A stretch of 64,000 nucleotides of DNA from Nocardioides kribbensis (lineage in GTDB: Bacteria; Actinomycetota; Actinomycetes; Propionibacteriales; Nocardioidaceae). Below are positions 6,865 through 14,582 of the stretch, one piece after another; the first letter of the stretch is position 1; every line of letters begins with the position of its first letter. The stretch is taken from positions 1 through 64,000 of the forward strand of contig NZ_JADCLL010000006.1 of the NCBI RefSeq assembly GCF_015070375.1, given 5' to 3'. The notes under the pieces were generated by a model, which was not told where the DNA came from, did not search any database, and was given only the letters and a program-made list of their open reading frames with translations. The translations under genes were made by a program, and so were the position numbers.

Positions 6865-8034
6865 GTGAGCGCGCGCGAGGCCAGCCCGACCGACGACCGA
6901 CCCCACCAGCGACCCGACCAGGCCCCCGACGGGTCCACGGACGGCGCCGAGGCGGCGCTGGAGAGCGCGCCGTGGGACGGCAGCGGCTTCCGCGCCCGTG
7001 TGCAGGCCGCGCTCGACGCCCACGTCGAGGAGCAGGTGACCCGCCTCGCACCCGTCGGACCCGACGCCACCCGACTGCTCGACGAGGCCCGCGCCCTCGT
7101 CGCCGGCGGCAAGCGGCTGCGCGCGGCCTTCTGCTGGTGGGGCTTCCGGGCCCTGGACCCCGACCCCTCGCCGGAGACCGAGCAGGCCGTGCTGCGCGCC
7201 TGCGCCGCGCTGGAGCTGCTGCACGCCAGCGCCCTGGTCCACGACGACCTCATGGACGCCTCCGACACGCGCCGCGGGCGCCCGGCCACGCACCGCGGCT
7301 TCGAGGCCGAGCACCGCCGCGACGGCTGGACCGGCGACCCCGAGCAGTACGGCGCCGCCGCGGCGATCCTGCTCGGCGACCTGCTGCTCACCTGGGCCGA
7401 CGAGCTGCTGCGCCGCTGCGGCCTGCCGCTGGAGCGCGTCGTGCCGGCCCTCGAGGTCTTCGACCTGTGCCGCTCCGAGGTGATCGCGGGGCAGTTCCTC
7501 GACATCTCGGTGCAGGCCCGCGGCCGCGCCGACGTCGACGCGGCCATGACCGTGCTGCGCTACAAGTCGGCCAAGTACTCCATCGAGCGGCCGCTGCACG
7601 TCGGCGCCGCGCTGGCCGGCGCCGGCCCCGCGGAGCTGGCGGCGCTCACGGCGTACGGGCTGCCGCTGGGCGAGGCCTTCCAGCTGCGCGACGACCTGCT
7701 CGGGGTCTTCGGCGACCCCGCCACCACCGGCAAGCCCGCCGGCGACGACCTCGTGGAGGGCAAGCGCACGGTGCTCGTGGCCCTGGCCCTCGACGCCGCC
7801 GCGCCCGAGGAGGCCGCGCTGCTCGACCGCTCGCTGGGCCGCCCGCTCGACGCGGCGGCCGTCGAGCGGCTGCGCGAGGTCATCACCGCCTCGGGCGCGC
7901 ACGACCAGGTCGAGGAGGTCATCGGCCACCTGACCGAGCGTGCGACCGGCGCGTTGGCGGCCTCCGGGCTCGACCCGCGCGCCCAGGAGGTCCTGCGCGA
8001 CCTCGCGGTGGCCGCGACCCAGCGGCGCACCTGA
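6865..8034 (+). CDS. Polyprenyl (geranylgeranyl-type) diphosphate synthase
   Basis: A 389-residue trans-isoprenyl diphosphate synthase that condenses IPP with allylic diphosphates. GGKRLR (residues 81-86) binds IPP; the first aspartate-rich motif is DDLMD (127-131) in HDDLMDASDTRRG; the second is DDLLG (276-280) in FQLRDDLLGVFGDP. The first about 45 residues are a low-complexity extension. Bulky residues before the first motif (ELLHASALVHDD) are compatible with C15-C20 products, but chain length cannot be fixed by eye. It occupies the position of idsA2 (Rv2173). The product could feed carotenoid, menaquinone or lipid pathways; the CrtI-like gene nearby favours the first. Confidence 0.9.
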   Translation: MSAREASPTDDRPHQRPDQAPDGSTDGAEAALESAPWDGSGFRARVQAALDAHVEEQVTRLAPVGPDATRLLDEARALVAGGKRLRAAFCWWGFRALDPDPSPETEQAVLRACAALELLHASALVHDDLMDASDTRRGRPATHRGFEAEHRRDGWTGDPEQYGAAAAILLGDLLLTWADELLRRCGLPLERVVPALEVFDLCRSEVIAGQFLDISVQARGRADVDAAMTVLRYKSAKYSIERPLHVGAALAGAGPAELAALTAYGLPLGEAFQLRDDLLGVFGDPATTGKPAGDDLVEGKRTVLVALALDAAAPEEAALLDRSLGRPLDAAAVERLREVITASGAHDQVEEVIGHLTERATGALAASGLDPRAQEVLRDLAVAATQRRT

Positions 8035-8070
8035 GGCCAACCGCACCTGCTGCGCGGCCCGGCCGCGCGT

Positions 8071-8138
8071 CCTACTGACCGTTGGGACCACTGCCTGACC
8101 GTCGTGACGGTCGGGTAGTGGGTCCAACGGTCAGTAGG
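8071..8138. terminator. 68-bp near-perfect palindrome between convergent genes
   Basis: Arms of about 33 nt, starting CCTACTGACCGTTGG and ending in its complement, meet at a 2-nt centre (GACCGTC-GT-GACGGTC). There are about four mismatches in the middle third. Its place between the prenyl-synthase stop and the oppositely oriented RNase gene fits a bidirectional terminator. Length and imperfect symmetry also fit a dispersed REP/MITE-like element. Confidence 0.7.
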
Positions 8139-8174
8139 ACGCCGCCGCGGCCGCCGCCGGGTCCCGGCCGCGGC

Positions 8175-8654
8175 TCAGGTGCGGATGCGGGCCAGCGACT
8201 CGAAGCCGTCGGGGGTCCAGTACTCCTCGCCGCCCTCGCCGACGACGATGCGGCGCGGGCTGGCCCCGTCGGCCGTCCCGTCGGCGGCGGCCGTCCCGTC
8301 AGGGGAGTCGGCGGGCAGCGGCACGGCGTACTCGGAGTAGTAGCCCTCCACCTCGAGCGGCAGCAGCCCCTCGAGGTTGCGGTAGGTGCGACCGTCGCCG
8401 GGCGTGGGGTAGGGCCCACCGGCGTCGATGAGGCGCAGGGTGTCGATGGCCTCGTCGGGGAGCCGGTCGAGGTCGACGTAGGGCAGACCGCTGGCGGGGT
8501 CGGTGGTCTCGGGACCCGCGCCGGTGGAGGTGCCGGGGTCGCGGCCGGCCAGCAGCCAGATGCCGACGGCGAGCGCCACGACGGCCACCATCGCCGCCAG
8601 GCCCGTGGGGTGGGGCCGGCGGTGCTCCTCGACCTTCGGGATGCGGTAGACCAC
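8175..8654 (-). CDS. Membrane-anchored barnase/RNase Sa-type protein with altered active site
   Basis: A 159-residue protein with an N-terminal anchor helix (residues 18-36) and a microbial guanyl-specific RNase (RNase Sa/barnase) domain. Matching features: LPDEAIDTLRLIDAGGPYP, DGRTYRNLEGLLP, GYYSEYAV with the catalytic Glu (E108), and RRIVVGEGGEEYW with Arg134/135. The general-acid histidine, normally in a DHY motif (RNase Sa H85), is Gly150 here (TPDGFESLARI). An 18-residue Asp/Gly/Ala insertion lies before the RRI strand. No barstar-type inhibitor gene is adjacent. Starts 18 nt after the Rv2175c-like stop. It may be inactive, altered in mechanism, or an RNA-binding decoy. Confidence 0.78.
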   Translation of the reverse strand: MVYRIPKVEEHRRPHPTGLAAMVAVVALAVGIWLLAGRDPGTSTGAGPETTDPASGLPYVDLDRLPDEAIDTLRLIDAGGPYPTPGDGRTYRNLEGLLPLEVEGYYSEYAVPLPADSPDGTAAADGTADGASPRRIVVGEGGEEYWTPDGFESLARIRT

Positions 8655-8672
8655 GGCGGCGGTCGACCGGCC

Positions 8673-9077
8673 CTAGAAGGCCATCGCCTGCGCGCGCCGC
8701 TTGACCTCGGAGCCGCGGTTCTCGCGCAGCGCGTCGATCGGGCGGCCGGGCAGGTCGGCGTCGAGGAAGAGCCAGGCGATGATCTCGCGGTCGTCGTAGC
8801 CCCCGTCGTGGAGCACGGTGAGCAGGCCGGGCACGCCCTTGACGGGGAAGCCGTCCTGCACGAGGTCGGCCGGCACCTGCTGGCCCGCGCCGGGGTAGGG
8901 CACCGCGGCGGCCAGCTCGTGGTCGCGGATCATGGTGCGCACCTTGGCCACCGTGACGCCCAGCTCGCGGGCGGCGGTCGCCCAGTCCCACCACGTCGGC
9001 ACCAGCACCGACAGGTCGTGGTCGGCCAGCCTCAGCTCGCCCGGGGTCGGGCCCGCACTCTCGCTCATGGCCACCAT
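8673..9077 (-). CDS. Rv2175c-family DNA-binding protein
   Basis: A 134-residue protein of the family of M. tuberculosis Rv2175c, a winged-helix DNA-binding protein that is a substrate of kinase PknL. The N-terminal third (LSVLVPTWWDWATAARELGVTVAKVRTMIRDHEL) is a helix-turn-helix segment; the C-terminal half (PVKGVPGLLTVLHDGGYDDREIIAWLF) is characteristic of the family. Start at the ATG of MVAMSES, preceded by AGGTGG; the inner ATG (9068) is an alternative. It is divergent from the PASTA kinase gene, as Rv2175c is from pknL. The N-terminal Ser/Thr residues are candidate phosphosites. Confidence 0.85.
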   Translation of the reverse strand: MVAMSESAGPTPGELRLADHDLSVLVPTWWDWATAARELGVTVAKVRTMIRDHELAAAVPYPGAGQQVPADLVQDGFPVKGVPGLLTVLHDGGYDDREIIAWLFLDADLPGRPIDALRENRGSEVKRRAQAMAF

Positions 9078-9198
9078 GGTTCCACCTGGGTCCTGGGGAG
9101 GCGAAACGCCGTACGCCGCCGCGCCGCGTCCGGGCCGGCACCGGGGCCCGCGCCACGCCGCACCGGGCGCGCACCCGGGCCCCCGGCGGGGCAGACCG

Positions 9199-9204
9199 TA
9201 CGAT
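9199..9204 (+). promoter_or_regulatory. Possible -10 (TACGAT) of the kinase gene
   Basis: TACGAT lies 45 nt upstream of the GTG start in the divergent intergenic region; no clear -35. This gene, unlike many here, has a strong Shine-Dalgarno. Confidence 0.4.
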
Positions 9205-9249
9205 GAGGAGCCCGGATCCTTCCCCGTCCGGACCGCAGGAGGGTCGCCT

Positions 9250-11490
9250 GTGCCGACACGACGGCAGCCGCAGCACGACGCCGCGCCCGTGCCCACGGGC
9301 TCGACGGCGTCCTCAGCGTCGACGGGCGACCCCATGGGCGGCCGAGTCCTCGACGGTCGCTACCGCATCGGCGCCCGGATCGCGCGGGGCGGCATGGCCA
9401 GCGTCTACGAGGCGCTCGACCTGCGCCTGGACCGCACGGTGGCCATCAAGATCATGCACGCCGGGCTGGGCGACGACGAGGAGTTCGCCGCCCGCTTCGT
9501 GCGCGAGGCCCGGGCCGCGGCCCGGCTCTCGCACCCCCACGTGGTGGCCGTGCACGACCAGGGCGACGACGACGGCGTGGTCTTCCTGGCCATGGAGCTG
9601 GTGGCCGGCCACACCCTGCGCGACACCGTCGCCAAGGAGAGCCCGATGCCGCCGGGGCGCGCGCTCGCGCTGCTGGAGCCGGTGGTCTCGGCCCTCGCCG
9701 CGGCCCACCGTGCCGGGATCATCCACCGCGACGTCAAGCCGGAGAACGTCCTCATCGCCGAGGACCCCCACACCGGCGCCGAGGTGGTGAAGGTCGCCGA
9801 CTTCGGCCTGGCCCGCGCGGTCAGCGCCGACACCCAGCACACCGCCACCGGCGGGGTGCTCATCGGCACGGTGTCCTACCTCGCCCCCGAGCTGGTCGTC
9901 GACGGCCGCTCCGACACCCGCGCCGACGTCTACGCCGTGGGCGTCGTGCTCCACGAGCTGCTCACCGGTCGCAAGCCCCACGAGGGCGAGACCCCGATCC
10001 AGGTGGCCTACAAGCACGTCCACGCCGACGTGCCCGCCCCCTCGCGCCAGGTGCCGGGCATCCCGCCGTACGTCGACGCGCTCGTCGCCCGCGCCACGGC
10101 GCGCGACCGCAGCCAGCGACCGGCCGACGCGGGCGTCCTGCTGCACCAGCTGCACCGCGTGCAGCACGCGCTGGCCGCCGGTGTCGCCGACGACGCCGAC
10201 CTGACCGAGGACCTCTCCCCCGTGCGGCCCGCCCCCGGCGTCGCGTCGGCCGCCATCGCCGCACCCGGCGACACGGCTCCCGAGGTGTGGGACCCCGAGG
10301 AGATCGAGGCCCTGCTCGGGCCCGACCGCTCGCGCCCTGTGCCCGAGCCCACCTCCTGGCTGCCCCGGCAGGGCGAGGGCGACGACGCGGGGGCCCCGCG
10401 ACCGGCCGGTCCGGTGCGTCTCACCGGCCCGACCGCCCTGGCCCTGGCCGCCCATGACCCGGGCGCCGCTCCCACCACCTCCCCCGACACGGTGGCCGTG
10501 CCGGTGCTCGACCGCGACGCACCGGCGGGCAGCACGGATGGCTCCGGCGGCAACCCCGCGCACCCCGGCGGACGCATCGCGCCCCCGGGCGCCCGCCCGC
10601 GCCGCTCGCGCCGTGGCCTGCTGCTCCTGGTGGTGGCGCTCGTGCTCGCCGTGGGCGTCGGCGGCGGCGCCTACTGGTTCGGCTGGGCCCGCTACTCCAC
10701 CGTGCCGGCCGTGCTCGACCAGACCGGCGCCAGCGCGGTCACCGAGCTCGAGGCGGCCGGCTTCGAGGTCGTCGTGGGCGACCCGGTCTACAGCGACGAC
10801 GTGGCCGAGGGCCGCGTGGTCTCCACCGACCCCGATCCCGGCTCGCGGCTGGTCACCGGCCGCGAGGTCATCCTCGTCACGTCCCTCGGCGTCGAGGAGT
10901 ACGAGGTGCCGCGCCTGGCCGGTCGCACCCGCGCCGAGGCCGAGGACGCGCTGCGCGACCTCACGCTCGTGCCCGGACGCGTGCGGGAGCGCTTCTCCGA
11001 GCGCGTGCCCGAGGGCGTCGTGATCCGCAGCACCCCCGGCACCGGCGCCGTGCGCCGTCCCGGCGCCACCGTCGACCTCGTGGTCAGCAAGGGCCGACGC
11101 CCCCTCCAGGTGGGCGACTGGGTCGGGCGGTCGGCCGACCAGGCCGAGCAGACCCTCACCGAGCGCGGCCTGGTCGTCGTGCGCGACCAGGAGGTCTTCG
11201 ACGACGAGGTCGCCGCGGGCGACGTGGTCAGCCAGAGCCCCGACGGCGGCACGCTCTTCGCCGGCGAGACCGTCACCTTCGTGGTCTCGAAGGGCCCCGA
11301 GCTGGTCGAGATGCCGCGTCTGACCGCCAGCGGCGTCGACGCGGCCCGCGAGCGGCTCGAGGACCTCGGCTTCGAGGTGAGGGTCGAGAACTCCTCCACC
11401 TACATCGGGCTGGGCTACGTGCTGTCCACCGATCCCGATCCCGGCGACATGGTGCCCAAGGGCAGCACGGTGACCCTCTTCCTCGTCTGA
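9250..11490 (+). CDS. Ser/Thr protein kinase with four PASTA domains (pknL position)
   Basis: A 746-residue membrane kinase. Start at the GTG 7 nt after AGGAGG (9237-9242). The kinase domain spans about residues 36-300: RGGMASVYEA glycine loop, VAIK lysine (K67), HRDVKPEN (catalytic Asp161), DFG (184-186), and an activation loop with several Thr (TQHTATGG...GTVSYLAPE). A Pro/Ala/Asp-rich juxtamembrane linker of about 150 residues leads to one TM helix (LLLLVVALVLAVGVGGGAYWF). Four extracellular PASTA repeats follow, each with a DPDPG/SPDGG turn, which bind muropeptides or lipid II in characterised kinases. Divergent from its presumed Rv2175c-like substrate. M. tuberculosis PknL, in the same position, lacks PASTA repeats. 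Confidence 0.93.
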   Translation: MPTRRQPQHDAAPVPTGSTASSASTGDPMGGRVLDGRYRIGARIARGGMASVYEALDLRLDRTVAIKIMHAGLGDDEEFAARFVREARAAARLSHPHVVAVHDQGDDDGVVFLAMELVAGHTLRDTVAKESPMPPGRALALLEPVVSALAAAHRAGIIHRDVKPENVLIAEDPHTGAEVVKVADFGLARAVSADTQHTATGGVLIGTVSYLAPELVVDGRSDTRADVYAVGVVLHELLTGRKPHEGETPIQVAYKHVHADVPAPSRQVPGIPPYVDALVARATARDRSQRPADAGVLLHQLHRVQHALAAGVADDADLTEDLSPVRPAPGVASAAIAAPGDTAPEVWDPEEIEALLGPDRSRPVPEPTSWLPRQGEGDDAGAPRPAGPVRLTGPTALALAAHDPGAAPTTSPDTVAVPVLDRDAPAGSTDGSGGNPAHPGGRIAPPGARPRRSRRGLLLLVVALVLAVGVGGGAYWFGWARYSTVPAVLDQTGASAVTELEAAGFEVVVGDPVYSDDVAEGRVVSTDPDPGSRLVTGREVILVTSLGVEEYEVPRLAGRTRAEAEDALRDLTLVPGRVRERFSERVPEGVVIRSTPGTGAVRRPGATVDLVVSKGRRPLQVGDWVGRSADQAEQTLTERGLVVVRDQEVFDDEVAAGDVVSQSPDGGTLFAGETVTFVVSKGPELVEMPRLTASGVDAARERLEDLGFEVRVENSSTYIGLGYVLSTDPDPGDMVPKGSTVTLFLV

Positions 11491-11515
11491 TTTCACGGGC
11501 GGACGGGCGCCGACC

Positions 11516-11521
11516 TAGCCT
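11516..11521 (+). promoter_or_regulatory. -10 box TAGCCT for nfo
   Basis: TAGCCT, 6 nt before the ATG at 11528, in the 37-bp gap after the kinase stop; nfo is thus likely transcribed separately and leaderless. Confidence 0.55.
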
Positions 11522-11527
11522 CGCGCC

Positions 11528-12451
11528 ATGCGCAACCCCGTCGGCACCCACGTCCTCGTCGGCAAGGGCCTCGCGGCCGGTGCCCTGGCCGACGCCGAGC
11601 GGCTCGGCTGCGAGGCCCTCCAGGTGTTCGTGGGCAACCCCCGCGGCTGGCGGCTCTCGCCGGGCAGGCCCGCCGACGACGCAGCCTTCCGCACCGCCAC
11701 CGCCGAGCGCGGCATCCGCACCTTCATCCACACCCCCTACCTGGTGAACCTCGGCTCCCCGACGGCGAGCACCTACGACAACAGCGTCGCCGTGGTCGCC
11801 CACAACCTGCGCCGCGCGGTCGAGATCGGCGCCGAGGGCGTCGTCGTGCACACCGGCTCCTACGTCGAGACCGGCGCGCCCGCCGGGGTCGACGGCCCCG
11901 AGGCCGAGGCCGCCCGGTCCGCGCGGCACGCCGCCGCCCTGCGGCAGGTCCGCGAGGGTCTGCTGCCGTTGCTGGAGACCCTCGAGGACGACGCCGCGCC
12001 GTGGCTGCTGCTCGAGCCCACCGCCGGCCAGGGCCGCTCGCTCTGCGCCGGCGTGGAGGACCTCACCGGCTACCTCGACGCCCTCGACCACCACCCCAAG
12101 GCCGGCCTCTGCCTCGACACCTGCCACGTCTTCGCCGCCGGCGCCCCGCTCGACGAGCCCGGCGGCGCCGCGGCCACCCTCGACCGGGTCGTCGAGATCG
12201 GCGGGCCGGGCCGGCTGCGGCTGGTGCACGCCAACGACTCCATGGACGTGCGGGGCGCCTTGAAGGACCGCCACCAGAAGATCGGCCAGGGCCACATCGG
12301 CGAGGCCGCCTTCACCGAGCTGCTGGCCCACCCCGCCACCGCCGGGGTCCCCTTCGTGCTCGAGACCCCGGGCTCGCGCGAGGAGGGCGACCCCGACCTG
12401 GCGCTGCTCAAGCGGCTGCGGGCCCGCGTCGGGTCCGAGCAGGCCCGGTGA
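11528..12451 (+). CDS. nfo: Deoxyribonuclease IV (AP endonuclease IV)
   Basis: A 307-residue TIM-barrel, trinuclear-zinc enzyme that cleaves DNA at abasic sites in base excision repair. Family signatures: QVFVGNPRGW, the IHTPYLVNLGSP strand, VVVHTGSYV (His ligand), LLLEPTAGQG (Glu ligand), GLCLDTCHVFAAG (Asp/His ligands), LVHANDSMD, RHQKIGQGHIG and the C-terminal LETPG. All zinc-ligand segments are present and length is normal (285-310). The stop overlaps the next gene's GTG (GTGA), coupling nfo to the permease, an unusual functional pairing. Confidence 0.93.
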   Translation: MRNPVGTHVLVGKGLAAGALADAERLGCEALQVFVGNPRGWRLSPGRPADDAAFRTATAERGIRTFIHTPYLVNLGSPTASTYDNSVAVVAHNLRRAVEIGAEGVVVHTGSYVETGAPAGVDGPEAEAARSARHAAALRQVREGLLPLLETLEDDAAPWLLLEPTAGQGRSLCAGVEDLTGYLDALDHHPKAGLCLDTCHVFAAGAPLDEPGGAAATLDRVVEIGGPGRLRLVHANDSMDVRGALKDRHQKIGQGHIGEAAFTELLAHPATAGVPFVLETPGSREEGDPDLALLKRLRARVGSEQAR

Positions 12452-13380
12452 GCGCCCCGGCCCCGTCGACGCCCGGCCACGACGCGAGCGGCGCCGACCG
12501 GCGTACGACCCTGCTCGCGACGGCCGCGCTGCTGGCCATGACGGCCTGCTGGGGCAGCACGTTCTTCCTCATCAAGGACCTGCTCGAGCGGGTGCCGACC
12601 CTCGACTTCCTCGCCGTGCGGTTCACGATCGCCGGGCTGGTGATGCTGCTGGTCGCACCGCGCGCCGTGGCACGCCTCAGCGCGGAGTCGCGTCGCCACG
12701 CCGCCGTGCTCGGCCTGGTCTACGGCGCGGCCCAGATCCTCCAGACCGCCGGCCTGGCCCACACCCCGGCGAGCGTCTCGGGCTTCATCACCGGCATGTA
12801 CGTCGTGCTCACCCCCGTGCTGGCCGCCCTGCTGCTGCGCACCCGCACCTCCCCGGTCACCTGGGCCGCGGTCGCCCTCGCCACCGCCGGCCTCGGCGTG
12901 CTGACCCTCGACGGGCTGTCCATCGGCTACGGCGAGTCGATCACCCTGGTGAGCGCGGTGCTCTACGCCCTGCACATCGTGGGCCTGGGCGCCTGGTCCG
13001 ACGCCCGCCAGGCGCTCGGCATGTCGATCGTGCAGCTGCTCGTCATCGCGGCGGTCTGCCTGGTCGCCACCGCGCCCGACGGCGTCGTGCTGCCCGCGAC
13101 CACGGGCGACTGGGTCTCGGTGGTCTACATGGCGCTCTTCGCCGGCGCCCTCGCCCTGCTCGGCCAGACCTGGGCCCAGGCCCACCTCGCGCCCACGCGC
13201 AGCGCGATCATCATGAGCATGGAGCCGGTCTTCGCCGCCTTCTTCGCAGTGCTCCTCGGCGGCGAGGGCCTGACGCTGCGCATGCTCGGCGGCGGCGCGA
13301 TGGTGCTGGCCGCGATGCTCGTCGTGGAGCTGGTGCCACGGCGCACGGTCGAGGGCGAGGTCCAGCACCTCGTGGTGTGA
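12448..13380 (+). CDS. EamA/DMT family permease
   Basis: A 310-residue drug/metabolite-transporter superfamily protein. The GTG start overlaps the nfo stop. Two EamA repeats of five helices each are visible: the first begins LLATAALLAMTACWGSTFFLIKDLL, with the FRTLRF-like AVRFTIAGLV; the second begins GESITLVSAVLYALHIV and ends in SAIIMSMEPVFAAFFAVLLGGEGLT, the classic DMT signature. The C-terminus is short and cytoplasmic. Substrate is unknown; DMT proteins export amino acids, nucleosides or drugs. Translational coupling to endonuclease IV is clear from the overlap but has no obvious functional reason. Confidence 0.88.
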   Translation: MSAPAPSTPGHDASGADRRTTLLATAALLAMTACWGSTFFLIKDLLERVPTLDFLAVRFTIAGLVMLLVAPRAVARLSAESRRHAAVLGLVYGAAQILQTAGLAHTPASVSGFITGMYVVLTPVLAALLLRTRTSPVTWAAVALATAGLGVLTLDGLSIGYGESITLVSAVLYALHIVGLGAWSDARQALGMSIVQLLVIAAVCLVATAPDGVVLPATTGDWVSVVYMALFAGALALLGQTWAQAHLAPTRSAIIMSMEPVFAAFFAVLLGGEGLTLRMLGGGAMVLAAMLVVELVPRRTVEGEVQHLVV

Positions 13381-13433
13381 CCCGCCGGTGTCTCGGGGGC
13401 CGGGAACGCCCCCGACGCGCGCCGTCACCGCCC

Positions 13434-13439
13434 TAGGGT
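13434..13439 (+). promoter_or_regulatory. -10 box TAGGGT upstream of aroF
   Basis: Same TCACCGCC(C)TAGGGTC context as before the YbaK-like gene, but 93 nt from the start, so aroF has an about 85-nt leader with a Shine-Dalgarno. A GGGCCCGGGCCCGGG stretch begins the leader. Confidence 0.5.
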
Positions 13440-13532
13440 CGGGCCCGGGCCCGGGTCAGCACGAGGCGGGTCACCACGGTGCCGCGACACACCACCGGCA
13501 CCGTCCCGCGCCCGGCGAGGAGGGAGCACGTC

Positions 13533-14582
13533 ATGGTCGTCGTCATGTCACCCGAGGCGACCGACGAGGACGTCGCCGCCGTCGTCGCCCGCGTCGAGGG
13601 CGTGGGCGGTCGCGCCAACGTGAGCAAGGGCCTCGAGCGCACCGTCATCGGCCTGGTCGGCGACATCACGTCCTTCCACCACCTCAACCTGCGCACGCTG
13701 CGCGGCGTCGCCGACGTGCACCGCATCTCCGACCCCTTCAAGCTGGTCAACCGCCAGCACCACCCCGAGCGCTCCACGGTCTGGGTCGGTCGTCCCGGCC
13801 GGCAGGTGCCGGTGGGGCCGGGCACCTTCACCCTGGTCGCCGGGCCGTGCGCGGTCGAGACCGCCGCCCAGACCCTGGAGGCGGCGCGGATGGCCCGCTC
13901 GGCGGGCGCCACGCTGCTGCGCGGCGGGGCCTTCAAGCCGCGCACCTCGCCCTACGCCTTCGCGGGCCTCGGCGTGCCCGCCCTGCGGATCCTCGCCGAC
14001 GTCGGCGAGGCCACCGGCCTGCCGGTGGTCACCGAGGTGGTCGACGTCCGAGACGTCGACGTGGTCGCCGAGCACGCCGACATGCTCCAGGTCGGCACCC
14101 GCCACATGAGCGACGTCGGCCTGCTGCAGGCCGTGGGCGACGCCGGGCTCCCGGTGCTCCTGGAGCGCGGCGCCACCGCCACGGTCGAGGAGTGGCTGAT
14201 GGCCGCCGAGCACGTCGCCCAGCGCGGCAACCTCGACATCGTGCTGTGCGAGGGCGGCATCCGCACCTTCGAGAGCGCCACCCGCCGCACCCTCGACCTC
14301 TCCGCCGTGCCGGTCGTGCAGGCGTGCAGCCACCTCCCCGTGGTCGTCGACCCCTCCCACGCCGTGGGCCGCAAGGAGCTGGTGGTGCCGCTGTCGCGCG
14401 CGGCGGTCGCGGTCGGCGCCGACGGGCTCGTCGTCGATGTCCACCCCGACCCCGAGACCGCCCTGTGCGACGGCCCGCAGGCCTTGGTCGACACCGAGCT
14501 GCGCGAGCTGGCCCAGGCCGTGCGCCGCTTCCCGCCCCTGGTCGGCCGCGTGCCCGCGACCCCGACCCGGAGGGACCCGTGA
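13533..14582 (+). CDS. aroF: 3-deoxy-7-phosphoheptulonate synthase, type I beta with ferredoxin-like domain
   Basis: A 349-residue DAHP synthase (PEP + erythrose 4-phosphate), first step of the shikimate pathway. ATG at 13533 follows AGGAGG. Residues 1-70 form the ferredoxin-like regulatory domain (MVVVMSPEATDEDVAAVV...GLVGD) of the AroAI-beta subfamily, often the site of Tyr/Phe/chorismate feedback. The barrel carries VAGPCAVE, RGGAFKPRTSPYAFAGLG (PEP contacts), VVTEVVD, LQVGTRHM, CEGGIRTFE and VVDPSHAVGR with metal ligands. An unrelated class II DAHP synthase lies 2 kb away, so the genome encodes two isoenzymes, presumably differently regulated. Coupled to the following gene by a GTGA overlap. 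Confidence 0.93.
   Translation: MVVVMSPEATDEDVAAVVARVEGVGGRANVSKGLERTVIGLVGDITSFHHLNLRTLRGVADVHRISDPFKLVNRQHHPERSTVWVGRPGRQVPVGPGTFTLVAGPCAVETAAQTLEAARMARSAGATLLRGGAFKPRTSPYAFAGLGVPALRILADVGEATGLPVVTEVVDVRDVDVVAEHADMLQVGTRHMSDVGLLQAVGDAGLPVLLERGATATVEEWLMAAEHVAQRGNLDIVLCEGGIRTFESATRRTLDLSAVPVVQACSHLPVVVDPSHAVGRKELVVPLSRAAVAVGADGLVVDVHPDPETALCDGPQALVDTELRELAQAVRRFPPLVGRVPATPTRRDP

Noticed and set aside
9313..11496. 727-codon frame antisense to the PASTA kinase
   Set aside because: No domain pattern; it mirrors the codon bias of the kinase gene.
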